Positions 1-8,205 of a stretch of 11,128 nucleotides of DNA are shown here, in pieces; the stretch's first letter is position 1, and each line of letters starts with the position of its first letter. This DNA comes from Mycocentrospora acerina (taxonomy: Eukaryota > Ascomycota > Dothideomycetes > Pleosporales), in contig JAKUHH010000482.1 in assembly GCA_022701365.1 (NCBI GenBank), forward strand, positions 1-11,128, written 5' to 3'. The position numbers were made by a program, and so were the translations under genes. Under the pieces are notes generated by a model. That model worked only from the letters and a program-made list of their open reading frames with translations, had not been told where the DNA came from and did not search any database.

Positions 1-1290
1 TAGCATGTGTGTGCTGATGGATCAGCGTTGCCGCCGTGCCTCATCTATCCAGCAGCTGGAACAGCTGTGCAACCAAGCTGGATGGAGAGCATAGATTCAG
101 AAAAGCACTCAATACGCTTCACTACATCCTCCTCTGGCTGGACGAACGATGATGTCGGCCTTGTCTGGATCAAGCAGGTGTTTGATCGTTACACTAAGAA
201 GAAAGCACGGAGAAAGAATCGGCTGTCAGTTGTAGATGGCCACGGTTCCCGTCTGACGCTTGCTTTCATCAGGTACTGTGATGACAACAAAGTCCTCCTG
301 TGTATATTTCCACCTCATTCAACACACACAGTTCAGCCGCTGGATGTGGTCTGCTTCAAGCCTCTGTCAACAGAGTCCAAGAAGGAGCTTGCCAACTTCA
401 CCCAGGAGAGTATAGGACTTCTCCCCGTTAAGAAAGGCGACTTCTTCCCTCTGTTCTGGAGGGCTTGCTTGTCAGCCATCACTGCAGAAACTGTACTTAG
501 GTCCTTCGAAGTGACAGGTATAGCACCCTTCAACCCCAACAGGATCCTTGACAGATTCGCCCACAACGACTCTGACGCCTCAAACACGTTGGGATCATGA
601 TCTTCCGTATATAGCGGCAAGGATAGGCTCAAAATAGAGACGCTTATCCGTAGTATAGCAAGTGATCAGAGCAGTAAGGAGGTACAGAAGCTCAAGCGTT
701 CTCTCCACCACGTCTCCGCTCCAAATGACGTGCTCCACCACGACATGGAAGGTCTAAAGAAGGCGATAAAGGTCAAGAACAAGCACAGCAAGAAGTCAAA
801 AGTACTGCCTCTCCAACAGGGCAAGGATTACCATGGTGGAGCTATCTTCTATTCACCGCGCAAGAGGAAGGAAGCAGAGGCCCGTTATCAGGAGAATCAG
901 CGTATAGAAACTTCGAAAAGGAGAGAAACAGCAGCTCCAAGCCAAAAAATAAGCTGCTAAAAGAGAAGCTCAAGGAGGAGAGGCGTGTAGTGCGGGAGGA
1001 AGCGAAGGCAACAAGGGAGAAGGAGAAGGCTGACAAGGCAGCTGAAAAAGCAGCTCAACGGCAAGCTCGCGACACAGCTAAAGTTATGTAATTGTCCGCA
1101 AAGGGCAAAAGGGCAAAAGGGCAAAAGGAAGGCTTCACAACTGCCTACACAGAAGAGCAAGCGTCAAAAAGGTGTTGTTGATGCTGTAGATAGGTGTGCA
1201 GCCGTAGATCCTCCCTCAGCTCCACCACGCGTCACCCCCGCTGTGGCCGCAACATCATACTTCCAAGTAAATACAAGGAGTACAAGTTGA
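1..1290 (+). pseudogene. pogo/Fot1-like (DDE_1) transposase, 3' half, inactivated
   Basis: The frame from base 1 to 600 encodes the C-terminal part of a DDE_1-superfamily transposase, the enzyme that cuts and pastes Tc1/mariner-pogo elements. Visible landmarks are CADGSALPP near 10-36, GWTNDDVGL near 137-163, the catalytic-type VVDGHGS (Asp at 235-237) and HSTHTVQPLD (second Asp at 343-345, 36 codons later), then GDFFPLFW and the family-like tail motif YHGGAIFYSPRK near 828-863. A Lys/Glu/Ala-rich helix and a terminal LPSKYK (about 1260-1277) follow. The first catalytic Asp and the DNA-binding domain lie outside the window. Lesions: TAG at 1-3; in-frame TGA at 598-600 with homology continuing in the same frame; probable slips in A-runs near 915-919 and 944-949; TAA at 1089-1091; an 8-bp tandem expansion at 1103-1126; a further shift near the C-run at 1235-1239. 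Family assignment is confident; the exact frame path is inferred from motif order. Confidence 0.9.
1103..1126 (+). repeat. GGGCAAAA x3 tandem repeat inside the transposase relic
   Basis: Three perfect 8-bp units in a row. With one unit the frame reads AAG GGC AAA AGG AAG GCT TCA CAA (KGKRKASQ), which fits the basic tail of this transposase family. The two extra units add 16 bp and shift the frame, so this looks like replication slippage after the element died. Confidence 0.85.
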
Positions 1291-1614
1291 TTGCAAGCAT
1301 TGATTTAGTACTCTACTGCAAAGACTCGTAACAAGAGCCATTGTATGTAGCTCTACAGCCTCATTTTTTGTGTGAGAGTCAATGTGATTTCTGGGCGTTG
1401 CGTGCACGGACACGGTAGTGCCGATACTGTTCCGGGCTAGCCTTCTTGGTCTGCGCGTCATCACGCGTTCGCCGCTACTTACTCCAACCACCATTCCTTA
1501 CACTGCACGCTTTGCTTATTCTCTACTTCCCTCTTCGAGACACCGAGTTTTTAACCCATTGCACGCGCAATATCATCAAGACATTCTACCAATGTCTTAT
1601 GCGCCTCTGTTAGG
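1291..1614. other. Upstream region of the FunK1 gene, no gene seen
   Basis: The stretch between the transposase relic and the first plausible ATG of the kinase gene has no credible coding frame; the 80-codon plus frame over 1418-1660 starts at GTG and matches nothing I recognise. It has several pyrimidine-rich patches (for example around 1495-1545) like many fungal promoters, but no clear TATA box. I found no terminal inverted repeat marking the 3' end of the transposon. Confidence 0.4.
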
Positions 1615-1759
1615 ATGCACACACTGTCGCGATCGCAGATTTTTCTGTCTAAACCGATAGGTAGAGGGCTAGATGGCTTCCGAAACTCTTTCATTTTGTT
1701 GTGTGAAGGCATAGGCATTCCCTGTTCTACACAAGCGTTGGATCAGGTTGGGAGCGAAG
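1615..1759 (+). CDS. Candidate first exon of the FunK1 kinase gene
   Basis: The main kinase frame has no ATG between its upstream stop (1704-1706) and about residue 130, so the start must be in a spliced exon. An ATG at 1615 opens a frame through this segment. A donor GTATTG at 1760 pairs with an acceptor CTAG ending at 1806, preceded by a CTAAC branch-like site at 1792-1796. The phases agree: 145 nt leaves one base, and G plus AA makes the Glu codon that the main frame already had. Two other donors, GTAGAG at 1661 and GTGAAG at 1703, are also in phase with the same acceptor and would shorten this exon. The exon itself resembles nothing I know, so the acceptor is better supported than the start. 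Confidence 0.35.
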
Positions 1760-1806
1760 GTATTGTGGACAGATACTGTTGCTCTGCAGTTCTAACGCGG
1801 ACCTAG
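1760..1806 (+). other. Candidate 47-nt intron in the FunK1 gene
   Basis: GTATTG at the 5' end, CTAAC at 1792-1796, and AG at 1805-1806, ten bases after the branch-like site. Length and branch spacing are normal for filamentous ascomycetes. The 5' boundary could instead be 1661 or 1703; the acceptor is the firmer end. Confidence 0.4.
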
Positions 1807-4010
1807 AAACCCAGGACTTACTGGTCACCCTTGTTTCTGCCTTGCAAGCCCTTCCTGCCGCTCGAATCTTACATTCTAGGAACGGAAACAAGGATCTCTA
1901 TCATGATCTCTTGAGACTTAGTGCAGCTGTCATCTCCGCCGATTTCGATACTGAACGGATAAAGCCTCTACTCGATGCGATATTCAATCATAAACCTGAT
2001 GAAGTTATATGGGACAAGGTCTATGCTGCCGTCACCAAGTCTACTCCGCTTCCACGCCCTGCGTCATCCATACAGCAAACGCCATGGCTGCGCAGTACGG
2101 GCAGTTTCGCGAACTCAACCGAACATCGCAAATATGTCGATGATGTGCTGAAGGAGGAGCTGGGGCACATGCATGTCGGAGTACCTGGTTTCTTCGATGC
2201 CTTCTTCGGAGAGGTCACAGATCTTAAACAGGCGGCACAGGCCGTGTTCGACAAGTGCAAGGAAGGAGAGCACCCACTCTATCAGGAGAACAGTGGCTGG
2301 CAGGGCTGGCCTGAAGAAGCGAGGGAGCGTGATGTCCTGAGCTGGTTTGCGCCGCTTACAGACCAGCTCTTGGACTTCGCGGAAAAGCATCGGCCAGGCC
2401 TTAAAGTTCAACGCCGACCCGTGGCACGACCTCATCAGCCCTTGCAGGGTTCCACGGCTGATCGCAAGCTGGATATAGGCTTTGTAGACTATGAGAGTGC
2501 TGGCGTCAACTCCAAGTATCACTGGTCACGTATCCTTGTGCCCGGAGAGCTCAAGAGCAACCCGTTAGCCGACAAAGCTTCCAAGGCGTGGTTTGACCTC
2601 GGCCGGTATGCGAGGGAGGTGCTGGCCGCTCAAGACAGCCGCCGGTTCGTTCTTGGCTTCACGCTCTGCGGATCTCTCATGCGGCTGTGGAGTTTCGATC
2701 GACTGGGGGGCATCGCCTCCAAGCAGTTCGATATTAACGAGGATGGACTACAATTTGTGTCTGCAGTGCTTGGGTTTCTCTGGATGGACGAGGAGCAGCT
2801 AGGCTTCGACCCGACCATCATCACAGCTGGCGACGATCGGTATATTGAAATCGAGCGGAACAGTCACAAAGAGCGCCTCGTCATCGACAAGGTAATAAAA
2901 CGAGTAGCTTGTGTTGCCGGTCGAGCAACAACTTGTTGGAGAGTTCATCGGGAAGATGATCCTAACACTTCGCTCGTAGTCAAAGACTCATGGCAGTATC
3001 CAGAGCGCGACGAAGAGGGCGAACTGCTACGCGAAGCAACCGAGAAGGATGTGGTGAACGTTGCAAGGTACTTCCACCACGAGACGGTCCGTGTTGGCGG
3101 TCGAGATGACGATATCCGCACAAATGTACGCAGAGGTCTGGACATAACAAAAGCGGAAAACTACATGTCAAGAAAACCAATGCCGCCGCCGAGCACAACT
3201 GGGCGACGGCCTTCGCGAAAAGACGGAAGCAGCAGTAGCCTCGCTGGGCGGAAGCGATCGTCGAGCTGCACAGACGCACCATTACCACCTAGCAAGCGCA
3301 CTTGCTCGAGCTCTCCAACGAAACCTGCCATTGCGAACCGCGTCCATCGCCGTGTTATCGTGCGTGACTACGGGAAGCCCATCTACAAAGCAAGCTCTAG
3401 AGCCAGCCTACTTGCCGCATTCGAGGGCTGTATCGAGGGTTATGAGTCCCTACAAGCGCAGGCGGGGATGCTCCAATGCGACATCTCACCGGGCAACCTC
3501 ATGGTGAACGAAGATAAGAACAACTCATCATGGCCCGCGTTTCTAATCGATCTCGACCTTGCGATCAAGGAGCAGCGTGAGCAGGCCTCTGGAGCGCGTG
3601 GAAAGACCGGCACGCGAGCGTTTATGGCAATCAGTGTGCTTCTGGATGACGAACAGCACTCTTTTATGCACGATCTCGAGTCGTTTTTTTGGGTTCTCTT
3701 CTGGATATGCATCCACTATGACGGACAGCAAGAGAAGATCGTTCCACGATTTGACAAATGGAATTATCTTGACACCGAAGAACTAGCTGGTTCGAAAAAG
3801 GGTGTTGTGGATGATGAGCGAGACTTTCTCAAGACAGCACAGACGAACTTCACGCCATATTACCAACCACTGATCCCTTGTGTCAACAGGCTTCGAAGGA
3901 AAGTTTTTCCCAACGGTGAGAGGTGGAGGGATCCCAGCCCGCAACTGTACCTTGATATGAAGAAGATCCTCCGGGCAGCTCAGGACGAGCTAGAGGAATC
4001 TGAAGAATGA
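1807..4010 (+). CDS. FunK1-type fungal protein kinase (main exon)
   Basis: A single long open frame of about 734 codons ending in TGA at 4008-4010. It encodes a fungal-specific kinase-like protein of the FunK1 family, usually around 700-800 residues and greatly expanded in multicellular fungi; substrates are unknown. The N-terminal half carries the family's helical region (DFDTERIKPLLDAIF, VIWDKVYAAVT) and a middle block with LDIGFVD and RILVPGELKSNPLADKASKAW. Kinase motifs follow: VVKDSWQ with the ATP-binding-type Lys at 2982-2984, Glu at 3033-3035, VARYFHHE, a Ser/Arg/Pro-rich insert at about 3165-3330, RRVIVRDYGKP, the catalytic loop QCDISPGNL (Asp 3480-3482, Asn 3495-3497), metal-binding-type DLD (3549-3557), activation segment GTRAFM (3609-3626), and HDLESFFWV (Asp 3672-3674). 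HRD is QCD here and DFG is DLD, which I take as a feature of this branch and not decay. No frame break is visible. The frame is also open upstream to 1707 but only with a TTG at 1779, not a eukaryotic start. Confidence 0.92.
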
Positions 4011-4192
4011 CTGTTGTCAGTATCCTTAGCGCAAAAACTGCGCGAGTATATTAACATGAATTGTGTGCTGGTTCAACTAGCATCTGGCTCTCCAGCAGTA
4101 TCTGACATGCTCAGGCTAGACAAATCGGATCAGGGTTGCAAACACAAAACATAAACTAAACTCAAGTTAATCCAAATCAAACTAATAACAAA

Positions 4193-4217
4193 CAAATCAA
4201 ATCAAATCAAATCAAAT
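4193..4217 (+). repeat. (CAAAT)5 microsatellite
   Basis: Five perfect CAAAT units, set in a longer degenerate A-rich run of CAAAC/TAAAC-like units from about 4150 to 4230. Confidence 0.9.
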
Positions 4218-4595
4218 TAAACTAAACTGCAACGCTTAGGTTTATTTAGATATTTGATCATTTTAGTACGCCTCACAGGTAAAGACTTGCCTGATCTCTG
4301 TCTGCTGTCTGCTTAGTTGGGCTACCCTGAACTGTATACGGTCACTAGCGATTGCAGTTTTACCCTCGCAAGCAGTAACATCAAATCAGGCTGAACTGGC
4401 AACAAGGATTTAACTCACTGTCCGCCATCGGCTGAACAATACAACAATCTACCTGGCAGTTCATGTCCAGTCCTAAGCCATGTAAGTAAGGTGAGGTTGT
4501 AAAGAGCGGTGTTCTAGCTGGTATGATAGGGTGATGGGGTGAAGCTACAATCGCTCGCTACTGTATCACCATGAGTATGGCCTAATGTATACATC

Positions 4596-4616
4596 ACGGA
4601 TCTAGGGTTAATCCGT
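4596..4616. repeat. ACGGAT / ATCCGT inverted repeat
   Basis: Perfect 6-bp arms (4596-4601 and 4611-4616) around a 9-base spacer that reads CTAGGGTTA. It lies about 20 bases before the second transposase scrap. It could be a small hairpin or part of a transposon end; the arms are short enough to be chance. Confidence 0.4.
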
Positions 4617-4636
4617 CTGATATCAGCGTAGTGCGG

Positions 4637-4813
4637 ATGATCCTCCTAAATCTGCGCTTTCAGCCCAGCTGGTACAAGGACCTCCCACCAGACTGGGCTG
4701 TCGTTGCCAGCGACAATAGATGGACGACTGATGAGCTTGGCCTTGAGTGGATAAAGCACTTTAACAGACATACGGAGGAGCGTACAACAGGAGCGTACAG
4801 ATTGTTAATCCTT
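4637..4813 (+). pseudogene. Internal fragment of a second pogo/Fot1-like DDE transposase
   Basis: About 59 codons read as a piece of a DDE_1 transposase core: PSWYKDLPPDWAV, then WTTDELGLEWIKHF, HT, and AYRLLIL. In this superfamily RLLIL runs straight into the catalytic DGHxS motif; here it ends at 4813 and the next codons (CAG AGG CAC AGG) belong to a G-rich low-complexity tract, with a TAG at 4832-4834. The catalytic Asp is therefore missing. The motif details differ from the relic at 1-1290 (WTTDELGLEW against GWTNDDVGLVW), so this is a different transposon subfamily and not a duplicated piece. The upstream limit is uncertain; an in-frame ATG sits at 4637 but is probably not a real start. 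Confidence 0.75.
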
Positions 4814-4823
4814 CAGAGGCACA

Positions 4824-4848
4824 GGGAGGGATAGGGACAGGGAGGGGG
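4824..4848 (+). other. G-quadruplex-like tract
   Basis: Five G-runs of at least three with short loops: GGG A GGG ATA GGG ACA GGG A GGGGG. This meets the usual G3+ with 1-7 base loop rule. It begins where the transposase homology breaks off. Confidence 0.7.
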
Positions 4849-4849
4849 A

Positions 4850-4886
4850 GAATACACAGGTTGATTGTAGGGAATACACAGGTTGA
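4850..4886 (+). repeat. Two 15-bp direct repeats
   Basis: GAATACACAGGTTGA occurs at 4850-4864 and again at 4872-4886, a 22-bp period with a 7-bp spacer, directly after the G-rich tract. Confidence 0.85.
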
Positions 4887-5351
4887 CTGAATCCTCTGTC
4901 GTCAACGTCGCACAGGCAATGTAGCACGTTCGTTCTATCTCAACATGATTCTGTAGGGATTTAATCCCATTTAGGTCCATGCATACTGCTTTCTGTACAA
5001 CAAGCGATTCGCCGTGACCTTAGATACGCTCCAGCTCGAGAACCTATGAGGCTTGATGTTTTCAAAGACAACCAATTACAACAGATGCCCGTTACACAAA
5101 CTCGTACTTTCGCGAGGGGGGGAATGACCCTAGGAGACGAATTGCAATGTGCGAAACAGAGAGCATGACCTGACTACTCATCACGTAGATCCGCTTCTTC
5201 TCAAGTGGAGCGTTCGTGCTGATTCGCCGCCGCTCGCTCTATCACGTCACAAGACTGGTCATACCTTGTGTTGGGCATGGCTACTACTGTTCAGCGAGAT
5301 TTGTTTGCATTGATTCTGTCGTGTGGTCTCTACTACACCTGGCTCATGCTC
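4887..5351. other. Non-coding region, 3' flank of the minus-strand coiled-coil gene
   Basis: No supported gene. Plus-strand frames over 5216-5563 start at non-ATG codons or overlap the minus-strand coiled-coil exon and have unlikely composition. A G7 run lies near 5116-5122. Confidence 0.4.
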
Positions 5352-5978
5352 TTACCCTACATGTATGCAAGCTTTCTTTGTTGGTTTTCCCCCGTCATTT
5401 CCGTCATCATCTCGCGGCCTCTTCGGGACGCCATTGCCATCTCCATCCTTTTGAACTGACGTTTCGGTTCTGGCAGCCTGATTCTTCTCCAGCTCGTCCT
5501 GTTGGGTCTCTAGCTTGTCTTGTTTGGTCTCTAGCTTTTGCTTTTCCAGCATATGATGGCTAATAGCATCCGTGATAAATTGCCTCTGTTCCTCTAGTTC
5601 CTCAATGGTTCGAGCCTCTTGACGTATCAAACGCCTAGTCTCCCCTTTGCTGGATCAGGATGGAACTGTATAAGGTCTTGAGAACTTACTTAGTTCAGAA
5701 TCAACAGCTCTTACAGACTGACCGTCATTCGTGGTTTGATTATGTTGTGAGCAGTCTCCATCAAGAACTTCTTTATGCCACGACGTTGCTGACGAGACAT
5801 GTTCAGGTGTGAGATTATTGTCTGAGATATATACTGCTATTGCATTCGTCTCATTGGAGTTAGCACAGTTGTTCAAAGGAAGCTGCTGTAGTCAGAAAGT
5901 GTGCGGTCAGCCTCTAATACCGATACCTACGAATATTTTAGTGAGCTCAGGGTCGCAGAAGGTAGCTTCGGGGTCCAT
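5352..5978 (-). CDS. Three-exon gene for a 178-residue coiled-coil protein with NLS-like tail
   Basis: Exons 5978-5931, 5885-5690 and 5644-5352 join in frame (48+196+293 nt) to 178 codons plus TAA. Start: ATG at 5978-5976 in context CAAGATGGA, after a CT-rich leader. Intron 1 (5930-5886, 45 nt) is GTAGGT...CTGACTACAG, phase 0. Intron 2 (5689-5645, 45 nt) starts with a perfect GTAAGT donor, has a CTGAT branch-like site and needs an AAG acceptor, phase 1; this is the weakest point. The protein starts MDPEATFCDPELTKIF, has a polar middle, then a coiled coil at about residues 85-137 with a seven-residue ladder (L98, I105, L119, L126, L133, His at 112) and the repeat LETKQDKLETQQDELEK. It ends with KRPR (156-159) and KPTKK (168-172), like a bipartite nuclear localisation signal. 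I do not recognise the family. No signal peptide or membrane segment is seen. A decayed gene cannot be excluded. Confidence 0.55.
5645..5689 (-). other. Candidate intron 2 of the coiled-coil gene
   Basis: Minus-strand GTAAGT at 5689-5684 is a consensus donor. CTGAT lies about 14 bases before the acceptor. A CCAG at 5653-5650 is nearer the branch but gives the wrong phase; AAG ending at 5645 restores the coiled-coil frame. Confidence 0.45.
5886..5930 (-). other. Candidate intron 1 of the coiled-coil gene
   Basis: 45 nt, GTAGGT donor, CTGAC branch-like site and TACAG acceptor, phase 0. Without it the frame meets TGA stops on both sides. Confidence 0.5.
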
Positions 5979-6636
5979 CTTGAGAAGGTAGCGGCGTTGC
6001 GCCTGCTTCTGGTATAGATGAGGAAAGATGCCAGAAAGTAGACTAAACTCTGCTGGATATTAGTTAGTGAGGCCTTGTTGGTGAGTGAGGCCTTCTTATG
6101 TGCCAGCGCCTAGTGCCAAGCCAGCCTCCAGCATGTCTTACCTTACGCCCCTTTCCGAGTGCTCCCTAGTAGGGATCACCTTCCCAACGCAGACAGGACT
6201 GATGCAGGAGTCATAAGATCGCTACCTGCTGCCTGATGATCTATGCTGGAACCAACTTGACATGAACAGATGGATGAAGTATGGAAGCGGTGCTGGTCGA
6301 ACTTGAAGATGGAAAGTTTGCCTGGCAATGACTGATAGTGTTTTAGTGGTTCTGATGTTTCTGGTGATACTGTAGCGAAGAAATGTGCTCTTTCCTCGTC
6401 GACGGTCCTGTCACCAACAAATCCGAATCTGACCAAACATTTGCATCAACAAAGATTCCTCCCTTGCCACATATCTGGCATTCTGTACACCAGGGTCAAC
6501 ACCGCTGCAACACTGCACTAGCTCCACCTACTTTCGTGAGCCGTGATACTAGTCAAAAATTAGCAAATATCTTCTTCAAGTCAATGGGAAGGCTTCTAAC
6601 TGCGCTGTGATGACCAACTACTATCTGAGATGAGTA
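5979..6636. other. Upstream region of the coiled-coil gene, no supported gene
   Basis: The bases just above 5978 (minus strand) are CT-rich, as in fungal promoters. A plus-strand frame of 75 codons with ATG at 6383 and an overlapping minus frame (6436-6176, TTG start) are both open; neither shows motifs or splice support, so I call neither. Confidence 0.4.
6066..6094 (+). repeat. 11-bp direct repeat AGTGAGGCCTT
   Basis: Copies at 6066-6076 and 6084-6094, 18-bp period, about 90 bases upstream of the coiled-coil gene's ATG. It could be a paired factor-binding site or a chance duplication. Confidence 0.6.
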
Positions 6637-8205
6637 CTATATATGCTCGGCATGTGTTGTGTAATGCAACGTATCGTGTTTCTCACAATTCTGCCATGTT
6701 CCATCCGATGCTGACTTTTCTCTTAAACAGCCTAGGCTTTGTGCCCAGAACCAGGGCTTGTCGGGAATAGTGTTCACCCAGCCAGACACGGGCCTTACAA
6801 GCTGACAGCTCTGCAGCATGCAAAAGAACCGGAAGCCGACTGTGCGAGCGAGCGAGTGGACGCTGACCGAATCTTGTAAGACATCAAGGAGATGGTATGT
6901 GATGTTTAAGATTTCATGAAGGGATTGTAGAACTTAGAACCTAGATACTTTTTGGATTGTCTACTCATTTCCGATTTCAAAGTCAAGACCAGAATGCACG
7001 TTTTAGTTGACAGCACTAATATAACTTTGATTGTATTCTGAACCGAATGAGGACGCAACTTTTAGATGAGTAAAGCTTATACATTAATTATAATCTTTCT
7101 TGTTTTAGAGACTGAAATTGTTGAGAGAGAAAGACGACGGATGTAGAATCAGCCTGAGAACAGGACGCGAGGAAGAATTCCGAGGCCAACAGCGATTTTG
7201 CGTCATGTTTTCTCTCCTACCACAAGCTGCCTTTCGGACCGTGGAATAACTAGGAAAACGACCTCATTCGTAAAATCGCATGCTGCAAAGCAGAGGTACT
7301 TTCACTGATCTCCGTTCTTCTGTAGGGACTAAGCCTGGATTGTCATTTTCTCTAGATCTCGTCATTCAACACTATTTACTTTTGTCCGTGTTTGCAAGCA
7401 TGTTCACCTCGTTGACATAGCCTTCTACTACTACCTACTCCTAAAACTACAACTAGTTCATCCTGTAATTGCGACCTTACGTGTCCGGCTCACGAACTTA
7501 GTTCAATGTAGACCTAGCGCTCGCTGATACATTTCTACAGTTCGAATTGCCGCGCCTTCATAACATTAAAAGAGTGTGGAGACGTTATTAGCAAAAGAGC
7601 TTAACGAATAGTGTGACATACGTCACTAGTGAATCAAATTGTCTAGACAGACCTGAAGTCGATGAAAATAACCAAAACTAAGATATTCAGCAAGAAATGT
7701 CTCAACTTTACGACAATGCATTGCTTCAAAATGAGACCCTGAGGAGATCACAGCAAGGTGTATAATTCTACAATTCCTATTTAACGTGATGCTAGTACAG
7801 AAGTTTACTTTTCCCTTTGAGGGTACATTTGAAATACAAAACTCACTCAGACTTTGTTTTCATTATTCATAATTCTTTACAACTCTCATTTCCCCAAATC
7901 CTGCTTTTTTTTATAAGGGGCATCTCTGCTTTTTCGTCTTAGCGATTTGCAGTTGTAATGTTAAGATTATTTAGTGTGCAGCGTTTCAGTCTCTATTAGT
8001 TTCTATTGTATCATCTCTTCTGTAAGGTAGGCTATTTAGAATGTATTAATTATCCCGCCTACTGCGCTATCTACCATCATTCATTAAAGAAGAAACTTGA
8101 TGCCATGATTGTTTAATTGAGATGCTGTGATTGATTGAAAAGTAGTGTTAAGGCTTTTTGATAGTGTTGGAGTAATGTGTCAGTAAGGTTTGCTACGCTT
8201 TCTTC
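6637..8205. other. AT-rich gene desert with scattered splice-like signals
   Basis: No gene is supported. Sample lines are low in GC (about 33% at 7021-7080 and 32% at 7801-7860). It contains a TATATAT at 6638-6644, a consensus-like GTATGT at 6895-6900, a pyrimidine-rich TTTCTTGTTTTAG ending at 7108, a 46-codon frame from 7109 to a TAA at 7247-7249, and a 22-codon coiled-coil-like frame at 7697-7765. These may be decayed exons, but they do not assemble into a convincing gene. Confidence 0.5.

Larger units (their letters stand above)
4011..4636. other. 3' flank of FunK1, non-coding
   Basis: No credible coding frame. The segment holds an A-rich microsatellite at about 4150-4230 and a 6-bp inverted repeat at 4596-4616. 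No AATAAA polyadenylation signal is obvious just after the stop. Confidence 0.5.

Noticed and set aside
4602..4610. CTAGGGTTA as a telomere-repeat remnant
   Set aside because: Only about one TTAGGG unit is present, which is expected by chance.
5216..5563. Plus-strand hydrophobic frames (115 and 63 codons) as a membrane protein
   Set aside because: The longer frame starts at a non-ATG codon, and both overlap the better-supported minus-strand coiled-coil exon.
6176..6610. Overlapping plus (6383-6610) and minus (6436-6176) frames of 75-86 codons
   Set aside because: Neither has a recognisable domain, splice support or biased codon use, and the minus one starts at TTG.
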